Origin: Jacaranda mimosifolia
Taxonomy: Eukaryota; Streptophyta; Magnoliopsida; Lamiales; Bignoniaceae
DNA length: 64,000 nt
Direction of reading: 5' to 3'
Assembly: GCA_018894105.1 (NCBI GenBank)
Contig: CM032125.1
Location: forward strand, 33,713,032-33,777,031
The translations under genes and the position numbers were made by a program. The notes beneath the pieces were generated by a model. It was not told where the DNA came from. It ran no database searches and saw nothing but the letters and a program-made list of their open reading frames with translations. Positions 47,385-58,847 of this stretch are shown here, piece by piece. Numbering within the stretch: the first letter of the stretch is position 1; every line of letters starts with the position of its first letter.

Positions 47385-47515
47385 AGATTTGGTGGCCAAG
47401 CTGCTCCTGCTGAGGAAACTAAGGAGTTTGCCGCTAACCATGATGTTGACAAACTTGATCTCAGATGAGGACAACAAGGCTGCAAAGGCATCTGCTAAAA
47501 AAAATAAAAATCAGT
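47385..47515 (+). pseudogene. Probable EF-1B (beta/delta) exon fragment (copy 2)
   Basis: Same fragment as 22438-22575: APAEETKEFAANHDVDKLDL, a frame change, then DEDNKAAKASAKK and a GTGAGT donor-like site. The Asp/Glu/Lys pattern is kept in both copies, while the LFG motif of true EF-1B is missing in both. Confidence 0.45.
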
Positions 47516-47983
47516 GAGTTTAACATCATAGTATTTTTTCCCTACAATTTTGGAAAAGAATCCATGTTCTAGTTAACATGTTTGTGTTTTCAACTCGTCA
47601 TTAATTTATCTGAAAAATCTGCCAGTATGATTTGTTTTTCAAAGTTTATTTTTAGACATCCATCACTTATGTTTCAAAGTTTAATTCACCAAAAATTAGT
47701 TCTTCGCCTCACAAATACAGTTTTAAGACCAGTAAAAGGTTCAGATCATCTTATGTGAAAAGATTCACAATGATTGTTCATGTCACAGTTAGACTGCACA
47801 GATAAATGTCCGTCATGAACCAATATTCTTTAACTGAGAAAGTTTCTGTTTCTTTTTTTAACAACAGGGATTAATGCATCTTCTCTCAAAACGTGTTTTG
47901 GAAACCCATTCATACCAGCAGGCAAGAAATCCTAGTAACCCTAACTAGAAAAATTGTAAAATTCAGGAAAGAAAGAAAAAGAA

Positions 47984-48461
47984 ACCCCATTTGTTGTCAT
48001 TTTCAAACTTCATTTTCATTTTCTGCTGAAAATTAAAATAAAAAATTATCAATTTTTTCATCATTTTTTTCATACATTTTTATTGTTAAAACATTTATTT
48101 TTACATTCTCTCTCCATTTTCATACCTATTTCCCCCTATTATTACCTATATCCACTTTTTTATCTTCCTAATACTTCTCAAACAACATTTACCACAAAAA
48201 TATTATAAATTTAAATTTAAATTATAATATTATTTTTTCAAATAATTACACATCACATCATCAATTTAAATTCAAAATTATATAATTTTTAATACAAAAA
48301 CACTTAACATCCAAATATATCTTATTTTCATTACTATATAAATTGATAATTTCAAACAACACATCCAAACACAATTTTATTTTTATAAATATTTTTTTAA
48401 TTAACTTTTTATTATACATTTAAAAAAAAAAAATAACTTCAAAAAATGAAACCAAACTGGT
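47984..48461. mobile_element. Copy-2-specific 0.48-kb MITE-like insertion
   Basis: Copy 1 runs 'aaagaaaaagaaaatctaggag' without interruption at 22970-22990. Copy 2 has 478 bp between the same points, starting CCCCATTTGTTGTCATTTTC and ending GAAACCAAACTGG. The interior matches 33750-34120. The ends resemble the CCC(G)TTTGGTTTC inverted termini of common plant MITEs. No clear target duplication. Confidence 0.6.
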
Positions 48462-48738
48462 CTAGGAGTTCCTTGATGAAGAGCTCGTAATTTTGTGAGA
48501 TCTTTAACTGAGATAGTTCAAAGTCTCTCTCTACCCCCCACTCACCTGAAAACCATCGTCTCCTCTCTCTCTCTCTCTCTCTCTCAACAAGAGAAAAAAT
48601 TATGACCTTTCTTTTCAGATAACATTGCTTTTCACAAAACAAGAATTTATCACCCCATAATTTATCACTTTCAGCTTCAAACTTTCTGACTACCTTTGTA
48701 CAACTTTTGGCAGAAACCAACTGAAAAATTAAGAAAAA

Positions 48739-49200
48739 ATGTCACCCAGGATTGGCTCATCAAGTGATCACATAAGTCTCCCAGAAGAAGAACCGCACGA
48801 ACCGGAAGTAAGCAGCACAGTTGTTTGCACCACCAGAAAACCACCGACTGCCGGAGTATCTCGCGATGATGATAGTAAGCACCGAGGACTTGGGTTTCTT
48901 TACCTTCTCCATAATCTACATGTACTTCCCAGCAAAAGTTGCATTTCCACCGACCACTTCCCCACCTTCGAGCCCCCAGTCTTTACCACCCACCTTTTCC
49001 TATTGGCTAGGTAGCCAAGTTTTCATGGAGTGGGTGTGTTACTTTTCTTCGCTGGTTCATGTTTTTGTGCCGGTGTTCCACAACTAGAGGACGAGTTTTA
49101 CAATTGTGGAGTGGCTGAGGAAAGAATTTTCGGAGGAAATGGAGCACTATAGAAGAAATAGTACTGCAAGGAGATTGTACATAGGTGGGAAGTGATATTG
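48739..49200 (+). pseudogene. Family D (DUF7733-like) membrane protein pseudogene 2
   Basis: The start (ATGTCACCCAGGATTGG) is kept. Matches to the 54309 gene continue through EEEPHEPEVSS, a deletion near the first helix, then SIIYMYFPAKVAFPPT, PPVF, an internal deletion, the FMEW region and FVPVF. The C-terminal stretch (TIVEWLRKEFSEEMEHY then RNSTARRLYIGGK) ends in TGA. Frames change several times. The two deletions are shared with the 23214 copy; the extra TIVEW-to-EHY segment is kept only here. Confidence 0.7.
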
Positions 49201-51442
49201 TATTTTGATATTTTATTTGAAAATAATAATTAGAATAAATATAAAATTAAAAATCTAGATGGTTTATATTCTATTTATGTTGAAAGATTTATCCTTTTTT
49301 AAAATATATTTATAGTTTATTTATTTTAAAATAATATAAAATATTTTACAATTAATGAATTTCAATTTGATTAATGTGATACTGTAATAGTAAAATAAAT
49401 TTAACAAAATTAAGAATAAATGATATTTAACAAATTTGTATAAATTGATATTTTTTATTTTTAAATAATAATAAAAACGATAAAAGGCATTAAGTGGGCT
49501 CCGCCCATCTGACAACTGATACCCCACCCCCACGTACACGACCTGCACAATCGAAGTCAATGTCTGCCACATTAACTGAAAGTTGTTGACTTGACATTCG
49601 TTAATTTTATGGATACTGACAGCTCACAACCGTTGAGAAAATGGTCCATTGTACTTTTGTCTTTTGCTATAAATAGAATCAATAATGGTATTAAAAATAG
49701 ATAAAGTACTTCACGTGACAATAATGAATAAACAAAACATGGTAATCAATCTCGAATCTACTTCAAGTATATTTTTTTTATATAGTAATAATATATGAAT
49801 AAATTCATTTAGTTTATTTTTATCATAGAAATGTATCTCACATATAATATATGCAATTTTTTATGATATATTTTTATATTTCTCTTTTTTTTATGTTGAC
49901 ATATTTTTAAATATAATATACATGATGAATTACATTCAAACCTCCTGAAATTGATTATAATTACCAAAAATTCTCTTTATTTTAAAATTGCATATACCTC
50001 CTTAATTTTAAAAATCTAAATGTAATGCAGGTGAAAAGTGTGAAAAGATAAAAATGCTTTACCATTAAAAGTTGCTAAAAAATTATGAGAGAATTGCATA
50101 AATATTCAAAAGCATAAATACGCTTCAACCTATTTGCAATATTTTTGGATTCGTGAGGATCTATTTGATATATTTTTATCATTTTGTAGGATATAAATGA
50201 TGCATATATATTCATATACATGTAACTATACATACACAATAAAACATATATGTACATATATATATATATCTATATCTATATAATACATCTTTCTCCCAGC
50301 CCCGCAAGTTCCCTTACCATCACGCACATCTCCACCCTCAAATTCAGAATCCCGCCCAGACATGACCAATAGCTAGCAAGATCTAACCATAGTCTGCTGC
50401 TGGCTGCTATTATGGAGAATAACAAAATATATAATATAGACATGCCTTTATATTAATATGAGATTTAAATCCAAATTCAACACCTTGGATCAATTTTATC
50501 GTTAGGTGTGGTACGAATCATCTACTTTAATTAATATTTTATTTTTTTATATTTTAAATATAAAAATATTTAAATAAATATGTGGTTATAAATTTTATAG
50601 AAGTTTGGAGTGCTTCCTCTTGATAAAGGTCACGTTTGATTTAGAATGTAAATAATAGTGAAAATTTGAATAAAATGTGATAAGATGAGATTAAATAATA
50701 TATTAGTTTGTTTGATATAGAAGATTAACATTGCATTTAAGTGCAACTATGATCTATTATAATCTTTGATGCATGTTTAATGTGTGAGAGTAAATGGATA
50801 ATCAGAAAAATTATCCTTGAATAAAAAAACAAAGAGGACACATTTGAGGATTTTTTTAGAGGAGACAATTGGAATAACCAAAAAAAAAATGGAGGACAAG
50901 TAACGGAACAAATTTTTAGTGGAGGAAGAGATTATATAATCGCACCCCCAAGGCAAGATTCCAATCTCATCTAATTGTTGCTATAGTAATGGGTTGGAAC
51001 CAAAAAGTAGGTCAGCCTACTCCTGTAATATCTCGTATAAAATGTGAGATTAGATTAAATTATATTAAATTATTCTCATTTATCTAACTCAATCTCACAA
51101 ATCAAACGTGCCCAAAGACTTTAATTCCTAGTTAAGTCGCTCTACTTTTAGACCTTACAAGCTGCAACACAATGATAGTTAAGATCATTGGAGTTGTCAA
51201 TGATATCCCTCCAATAATAAAATCAGTACATTAAATGAATTCAACTAAATTCTAAATCCTAAAATTTGGTGTGGGATTTACAATCACTTGATTTTGATTG
51301 TAATTTTGACCAAGTGGCAAATTTTTAGAATTTTGAGTATTTTAATTAAATTTTAAAATTTTCATTAATTGTTTATTACTATCTCTAACTTATATGATTG
51401 TATCTTATCTTTAATTTTCTTTCATTTGAAATTTAAAATATA
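49201..51442. other. AT-rich duplicated intergenic DNA, no gene seen
   Basis: Aligns with 23641-25050 up to about 51270, with an additional stretch at about 50600-51130 not seen in copy 1. (TA)-rich patches at 50250-50280. Frames at 49321-49572 and 50075-50257 are low-complexity. Confidence 0.4.
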
Positions 51443-53876
51443 TCTCTCTATACTATTAAGTAAGAACTTAATTTAAATTTAAAAATATAATTTATTTTAT
51501 TTATTAACAATTAGATATTAATACTAGATTATAAAAAATTGATAAATTTTTTTCTGTAATAGTTTAAGATGAAGTCACTACATCTCTATTGAAAAAAATA
51601 AACAATAGTCTCTAAAATAAAGTCATTACTTTTTTAGTTAATTTGTACTAAATTTCTAAAATTTAAATTTTTTTACTTAAATGAAAAAAAAATTATGGAT
51701 AGTTGGTTGCTCTATTCATATTAGTTGAACACTTATCTATTCCACATAAATATTTCTAAAGTTTCAAAATTATTTTCATGGTTGAATAAATAATTATTTA
51801 TTTGATCTTTAATATCAAAAAAATAATTATCTATAAAATTTGTTCCATCTCGCGCTTAGAATATATTGAAAATTTTTTATTTTACAATTTTTTTGAATTT
51901 TTTTTAAAGTTTTCTCTTAACTTTAATAATCAAATTTATTTGTACCTGATTGTTTATGATAAAAACTTTTTGAAAAAAATATTAATTTTATAACTAATTA
52001 CAAGAGGCCATGTATAAAATAAAGTACCAATAATCAATTTAATGGTTCTATTTATATATTGAAGTATCAAATTTAATTTTAAATATAATAATTAATTTAA
52101 ATAATATTCTAAATATTTATTTGGCCAATAAATCTAATATAACTAAATATAATGTTGAGATTTTTCAACCAATAAAATGCAGTCTAATAAGATATAATAG
52201 TAAAGCAAATTTCACCAAATGATATCAAATATCTATCAAATAAAGATTTGATATTATCCTTTAATATTATATATATAATAATAAGATAATATAAAAAATA
52301 TTCTAGTAAGTTAAGACTCTTTTACTTCATACACCTATATAAAGGGACTATCTGATTCCATGCAAATATAACTGAAAGAAATAAAAATTCAAATTTCAAA
52401 AAGCTTTCCCACGGTTTTTCAAATATGAAAGAAGGAGAAATCAATAAATTTTTCCACAATAAATTCATTTTCTATTGGAATTGGGTATCTATTGAAATTT
52501 TGATTTCATATATATAATTATATTTTCTTGATTGTTGAAAACTTGATATTTTCTATGTGAATATAACAGAATATGACAAATGAGTTGGACACAGGAAATG
52601 GGGGGAGCAAGAAAATTTGCATCAAAAAATGATTCTTTTTTGACTTATTTGTAAAGATTCAGGTGGTATCTTCTTCATGTTTATTTCAAGCATAAAATAT
52701 ATCGAATCATGTAAATGTATTTCTTGCCTCTCACCCCCCCCCCCCAACCCAGGAGTACTACTATAAGCTCAATATTTTAAGTATCATGAAAAATATTAAT
52801 CATCAATTTATTTTACCTTTTTTATATGAATGATAAGGAGATTTGGATATGGATGATTTTTTATGGAACAATAATAGAAATTATTAAATTCATATGACGA
52901 TGATACAATTAAGTTGGAAAACAAAGGAAAATAACATGTGAAAAAAATTATAATTTATTATTAGTATGTTTTCTATAATTATTTGGAATACAAATAATTT
53001 TTTCTATATCATAATGCAATTTCAGATTGAAAAGGTCTTAAAGTATATTGAAACGTGACCAATTTTTGATGTATAGTCTCACAAGTAACGAATGAATTCA
53101 AGATAAAGATGAATCATGTCTTAATTTCTACTTTAAAAGAAAACTCATAACTTATGTAATGTGATTTTTATTTTTATTGATTGAGTATTTGTAATACTTG
53201 AAAAAGTTAATATTTACTTTTGTTTTATTAGTAGTTCCTCAAAATGTGATTAAATTTTTGCTAGATTTAATATTTCAAAATATGATTTTTAATAATTTTG
53301 AGGAGTATTTTCTTTCGTTAACATAGTGTTTTACTTAGCTTAGCCTTTTAAAACGTGATATCAAAACTTTTAAGCTAATTGTATAAAAAATTATAACTAC
53401 TCACTTGACCGAATAGCATTATCCTTGCATTAATATATATAAGATTTGGTGTTCAAACTCAAAATAGTTCCAAATGTATTTAATTTTTTTTTTTCTAATT
53501 GTGCCGTAAGTTTTTTTTATGATTAATATTATTTATCATTCTTTTATATTTTTGCATGTATTATATTGTTTATTATTTTGTTCAATTTCTTTTAAATTAA
53601 CTAAGTTGTCTTGGATTATGGAAAAAAAAGATTTTACAATTTTACATCATATTTTTTTAAATAGATAATAATGTGATGAGCTTAAATTTTCATTGCTTTT
53701 TATTGATATTAATACATATGATTTGATGAAAAAAATTCTTTAATTTTAAGATTAGTTATCTGATTTAAAAAAAATACGTATTAAACTTACTTTCACATAA
53801 AATAAAAAGAATACCAATATATTATATTTTTAATAATAATTAATTTTATCCGTGCATAATACGGGTTATATGCTAG
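51443..53876 (+). mobile_element. Non-autonomous Helitron
   Basis: It starts TCTCTCTATACTATTAAG, matching the 5' terminus common in plant Helitrons, directly after an A. It ends CCGTGCATAATACGGGTTAT then ATGCTAG, a short hairpin (CCGT/ACGG) about ten bases before a terminal CTAG, directly before a T. Insertion between A and T without target duplication is as expected. It lies in an interval that copy 1 lacks. About 2.43 kb long; no Rep-helicase frame is present. A poly-C tract lies at 52733-52745. No captured gene was recognised. Confidence 0.75.
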
Positions 53877-53929
53877 TATATATACACACACACATATTTA
53901 TAGTTTTCCTGACACATGAGAATGCACCT

Positions 53930-54308
53930 TTTACACCTTCGGCCCGTTGTTTATTTTGATGAGAATGGTCACATGCCCACATCCAAGTGACCTATTTCTA
54001 GCCAATTTCCTAGCTGGGTTCTCGGTGCATCTAATGTGGGCTTGGGCCCTACTATTCCAACCTCTTTGTTGGGCTATATAATCTTGTCGTTGATCCTAAT
54101 TCATCGGGCTGGACCACGAATTAGGCCTCAAATGTATAATGTGCATCAAAAGCAAAACTGGATACATTCAATATATATTCATAAAATAAAATATATTAAA
54201 ATATAATATCTCTTCAGTCTTCTCCAGTCTCCGCCACTCAGGGCTTACCCTGAAAACCATTTTATCCACTCTCATTCTGTACAACTTTTAGCAGAAACCA
54301 ACTGAAAA
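53930..54308 (+). promoter_or_regulatory. Promoter and 5' leader of the family D gene
   Basis: This stretch occurs three times in the window (also 9720-10020 and 25080-25350). It includes 'gtgggcttgggcccta', 'gggctatataat' (a TATA-like candidate at about 54073) and the leader ending GTACAACTTTTAGCAGAAACC before the ATG. Conservation between copies supports a functional upstream region, but no element has been tested. Confidence 0.45.
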
Positions 54309-55038
54309 ATGGCAGCTGGGGTTGGTCTCCCCAAAGAAGAACGGCACGAACTGGATGCAAGCAGCGGCGATGTGAAGACAACCGCAACACCACCGACCCG
54401 CCGGAGTATCTTCACTTTTCGGCATCTCAGCGCTCTTGCGGTGATCCTAATTCTCTCGGCTTGCGGCATGGTAAGCACCGAGGACTTTGCTTTCGTCCTC
54501 TTCTCCATAATTTACATGTACTTCCTATCAAAGGTCGCATTTCCACTCACTTCCCCACACGCCGAGCCCCACAGTTTTCGGCGAGAAGAACACGATTCTA
54601 AACCTCTCCGTCCTTGTGGCGGCGGTGATCGGGTTAATTCTTCCAATAGTACACATACTTGAAGGTATTTTTGGAGGAGATAAGGAGGGAATCCAAGCTG
54701 CCGTACCCCATCTTTTCTTATTAGCCAGCCAAGTTTTCATGGAGGGGATCTCGTTTTCCGGCAATTTTTCGCTGCCGATTCGTGTTTTCGTGCCGGTGTT
54801 CTACAATTCGAGGAGGATTTTCACGATTGTGGAGTGGCTTGGGAGAGAATTTTCGAAGGGGGAAATGGAGTATTATGGAGGGAATAGTACTGCGAGGAGA
54901 ATGTATGTCGGGAGAGGTCTTGCTGTTGCTAATATGGGGTTTTGGTGCTTCAATTTGTTTGGGTTTTTGTTGCCAGTTTTCCTCCCCAAGGCTTTCAAGA
55001 TTTACTACTACTCCAAGAGAAGCAAGATCAAGGATTGA
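54309..55038 (+). CDS. Family D (DUF7733-like) five-helix membrane protein, frame broken by one extra base
   Basis: The first frame (54309 on) encodes MAAGVGLPKEE, an acidic N-terminus, then RRSIFTFRHLSALAVILILS, STEDFAFVLFSIIYMYFLSK and VAFPLTSP. At about 54571 the sequence reads GAGCCCCACAG where both pseudogenes read GAGCCCCCAG; the extra A shifts the frame. The next frame continues VFGEKNTILNLSVLVAAVIG, IVHILEGIFGGDKEG, HLFLLASQVFMEGISF, LPIRVFVPVFYNSRRIFT, ARRMYVGRGLAVANMGFWC, FGFLLPVFLPKAFKIYYYSK and a TGA at 55036-55038. In total about 242 codons and five hydrophobic segments. The pattern matches the plant family I remember as DUF7733, of unknown function. The absence of other lesions suggests a very recent mutation or a base-call error. 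Confidence 0.75.
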
Positions 55039-55355
55039 AAATGGTGTCATCTTCTTTCTTGGGCTACCAACATATATAGTGTGGGTTTTGTAGGAATTAG
55101 GTTGTAAGATCTGACACTTTTTTCGCTGTATATATCGATTATCCATAAATGTAATAGAGGATTTTATGCCTTGTGTTAAAAATATTAATTTATTGAAAAT
55201 ATTTAAGTTATGAAACATGTCTTATGATAATAAATTTTGGATTTTGATAATTCATGGAACAACTTAGTGATTTTTTTTTTAAATTATAGTTTAAATTATA
55301 TAATTAAAAGGTCATAATTTTGAGCACAATAAAAGTGTAAAATAATATCATTCAT

Positions 55356-55431
<76 letters not shown>

Positions 55432-56277
55432 TTTACACACACATTAAAAATTCATTCACACTCAAATTTTTGATTTTTCACATTATTTAAGAGACTTACG
55501 CCACATATATTATAGACTTCTAATATTGATCCTCATAGGATTAAAAAGGAAACTCCAATCAAAACTAATATGTGGACTATATAGTCGAATGAATTTTCAT
55601 TGAAGGATTCTTATTACCCCCTTATCCCCATTCTCTCTCTATTGCTTTTTCTTGGATGTGATTTATATTATGCACTATGAAATATTGTTAAATGTTAATT
55701 TAAATTCCATATTTCAATTGTTTTTCATTTTTCATTTTATATTATAGATAAATTTTAAATATATAAACTAATGTTATTTCGATTATGTGAATAGTTATTA
55801 TTTTAAGCGCGATTATAGGAAAGATCATATTTTTTTCAAATTAAATCCTCCTCGCTAATATCTTTGGGTCAAATTTAATTAACTTAATATAGTTTTTTCC
55901 TTTGGGTGTTTGTTCCTTTCACGTGTTCAAGTCTGAGCCCAATGGTTAAGGAGGTTTCATATTAACATACAATTATTTCACTCCAATTACTCCTAATCAT
56001 AGTCGAATTATAATTGCAATGAACCACACTTTCTTCGTTTATATTCAATTAGTCAGCTATATTTATAATTAACTCAATATAATTTTTTATAATACTTTTG
56101 AGTGTGTAACAACTAATTAATAAATATGAATGGCAAATGAGTGGATTTGCTTTGAATTTGAATTGAGTCCTTCATATTGGATTCAAAATGAATTTAACTG
56201 AAAATGGTCTGAATGAATATGTTTAAAATGATTGAGCTGAAAATAAGTATGTTTGGACCATATTGGCCCAATGGCCA
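55039..56277. other. 3' flank of the family D gene and intergenic DNA
   Basis: The minus-strand frame across 54721-55218 is a shadow of the family D gene. Beyond about 55220 the DNA is AT-rich without recognisable genes. Confidence 0.4.
55355..55435. repeat. (TTA)n microsatellite followed by (TTTA)n
   Basis: About 20 uninterrupted TTA units followed by a few TTTA units; the longest trinucleotide run in the window. Confidence 0.9.
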
Positions 56278-56285
56278 ATATAAAG

Positions 56286-56969
56286 TAGGGTTGTCAATGG
56301 ATTGTATTTTAGTTCGAATTCAATTCGAATTCGATTCGAATTTTAAAAATTTTATTCGATTAAAATATTCGATAAATCAGATTTGATTATAAATATTCAA
56401 AATTCAAAATAAGTAGATCGGATATGCGATTAAGCAATTCGATCCGTTAAAAATTCGAATTCGAACTTTAATATTTTTTACTAAATTAATACTTTTATAT
56501 ATAATATTACTAAATATTTTAGAATAAAATCTATATATTATATTGACCTAATATCTGTATTAATATTTATATTATACTATTAATATTGAGTTTTTTAACC
56601 TAAAATATAAGAGAAATATTGATAAAATATCAAATATAATAGTTTATCTATACATTAATATAATGTGAAAAAAGAGTTTAATATTCAAATATTTAATTTT
56701 TTGACTAATATATATAAAAAATTGTTAAAAATTCAAATATGACATATATTTACTTTATAAATACAATATTTTTATAAAATTTAAAAGAAAAAAAATAAAA
56801 TCAGATCGAATTTTTTAACCGAATTTTAGATATCCATCGAATTCGAATATAGTACTAATTAACAAATATTTTATCGAATTTTGGATCGAATTTAAATATA
56901 AATTTTATTAATCGAATTCGCATTCGAATATGGCAGATCCAATCCAAATTCGACCCGTTGACAGCCCTA
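56286..56969. mobile_element. hAT-like non-autonomous element with exact 8-bp target duplication
   Basis: Starts TAGGGTTGTCAATGG and ends CCGTTGACAGCCCTA, inverted complements with few mismatches. ATATAAAG flanks both sides (56278-56285 and 56970-56977). The interior near both ends is full of 'ttcgaattcg' palindromic motifs. 684 bp, no transposase. Confidence 0.85.
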
Positions 56970-57426
56970 ATATAAAGGGTCACACATGAAAATTTGTACT
57001 TTTGCCTTCCATTTCCCCCTCCCTCTCTCCCCAACCAAGAAAGAAAACAAAAACAAAAACAAAAACAAAAAACCAAAAAAAAATGGGGCTCAAAATATTT
57101 GAATTTGATCTTCTTAGTTAATTTCCGATGGATATAAGGTGTATTTGTATCACAAAACACTAAATCATATGGCATTGAGAAACGTCTTAATTGTGTGGAA
57201 TAATAAATCAAAGTTTCATTTATAGGCATAAGTACTATAATTGTCAACAAGAATTCGATCTTCTTTATATTTAGGGTTAAGTTATTTTTTCCCTCTTATA
57301 CAATAGGGTAGATGTTAAACACCCCATATATTCAGAAAACCTTCAAGCACACCTTCAAAGTCATCTATCGTTAGTAAAATAAAACTTGATATTTTACGTT
57401 TTGGTTCTTTTTGTTGGAAAGGTTAT

Positions 57427-57636
57427 TTGTCCGATAGATTATTCAAAGTACTAGTTGAAAATGTTGGTTCGAACATGAATAAAATTGAGCATTATGAATT
57501 CTCTTATGTGAATATCGTTGAATGTTCCACTGTTCGACATAGTTGTTTAGATCATTTAAATTTCAATGTTGCTCAACGGATGATGGATTTGTTTATTATA
57601 AAGAGATTTGTTGTTCCTGACCCTGCTTCACCTTAA
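57427..57636 (+). pseudogene. Copia pre-integrase fragment
   Basis: The frame ends with HSCLDHLNFNVAQRMMDL, the GAG-pre-integrase motif of copia elements (usually H-x-RLGH-x-N). The same motif recurs 170 bp downstream as the start of a longer integrase remnant, so this is a doubled or second fragment. The upstream part shows only weak similarity. Confidence 0.5.
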
Positions 57637-57689
57637 TTGTATTTTGAACAAGTAAAAGTTCTGTCTTGGTCTGAGTGGGGATATCATTT

Positions 57690-58340
57690 CTCTTTTGACA
57701 TAATTGTTTAGGTCATTTAAATTTCGATGTTGTTCAACGGATGATGGACATGAATTTAATTCCCAAACATGATATTGAACAAGACCACAAGTGTCAAGTA
57801 TATGTTGAAGCCAAACAAATAAGAAAGATGTACCATTCGATTGAAAGGTATTCTCAAATACTTGATTTACTTCACACTGATATCTATGAATTCAATGGAT
57901 CATAACTAAGGATCATAAAAGATACTTTATCACTTTTATAGATGATTATTGTAGATATTGCTATGTTCACCTATTGAAACACAAAGATGAGGCACTATAA
58001 AAATTTATCACATTCACAAATGAAGCTGAAACTCAAACCGATAAGAAACTTAAACAATGAAGTTCAGACAGAGGTGGAAAGTATGACTCTAACCCTTCAA
58101 TGAATATTATCGAAACTTTGATATTATTTGTGAAGAGACTCCTCCTTACACTACCTCATCTAATGGGATAGTAGAGTGAAAGACAAGAACATTTAAAGAT
58201 ATGATCAATTGTCTGATTTTGAATTAGGATTGCACGTCGGGAGAGGCTATAAATATGGCTTGTCACATTCTGAACATAGTCTCTCTACTTCCAATCCTAA
58301 TCATGTGGAAATGATGACAAATGCGGGTATTACTTCAAAA
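57690..58340 (+). pseudogene. Copia integrase remnant
   Basis: In shifting frames the + strand gives NCLGHLNFDVVQRMMDMNLI (pre-integrase), a degenerate zinc-finger-like stretch (HKCQVYVEAKQ), LDLLHTDIYEFNGS (first core Asp), FIDDYCRYCYVHLLKHKDEA (second part), SDRGGKYDSN (core Asp motif of copia) and, near 58140, ETPPYT then NGIVE. Later GEAINMACHILN fits the end of the core. Many stops and frame changes. It would catalyse insertion of element cDNA if intact. RT is not seen. Confidence 0.7.
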
Positions 58341-58847
58341 TTCTTCATTCAGTATCCGTTGATTTTCAAGAGTTGGATGAGCCTAGACGGAACAAGGGAG
58401 ATAGAGTTGGATTGGATTCTCTCAGGGTGTTGTACGTTATTTTTTAATCAAATTGCTTGAATGTTATTTTCATGCTTAACGACAAAGTTGATCCTATTGA
58501 CTGGATGTTGAAGCTCCTGATTCTGAATGTTTGAGCTCTTCGGTCTAAATGGAGAAAATTCAAATTCAAATTCTCCCAAGATGAGCTAATCATATAGCTT
58601 ACAAGTTGACAATGTGGGCAAGATCCTTTGATCAGAATGGTGTTTTTAATTTGAATAAACTCATTGCTTCCATTTTTTGTAACGGGGATATTTCCCTTTT
58701 GGGCTCTTTCTAAATTTGGTTGCAATGAATTTACATTTCCACATGGATCCAATTTTTAGCTGAATGCTACGTTTTGCTCATATGGAACTACCAAGTGTAT
58801 TTTCCTTTTAGCCTTGTCCTTTAAAATGTGTATGTGCTTTATATTTA
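58341..58847. other. Intergenic stretch, no gene recognised
   Basis: May contain further copia decay products, but I see no motif to support this. Confidence 0.3.

Larger units (their letters stand above)
31226..54210. repeat. Large segmental duplication, copy 2
   Basis: This is the counterpart of 11018-25350 with the same landmark order. It is enlarged by a second copy of block R, a 5.66-kb gypsy element, at least one MITE, a 0.48-kb insert and a Helitron. The full-length family D gene follows its right edge directly. Confidence 0.75.
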
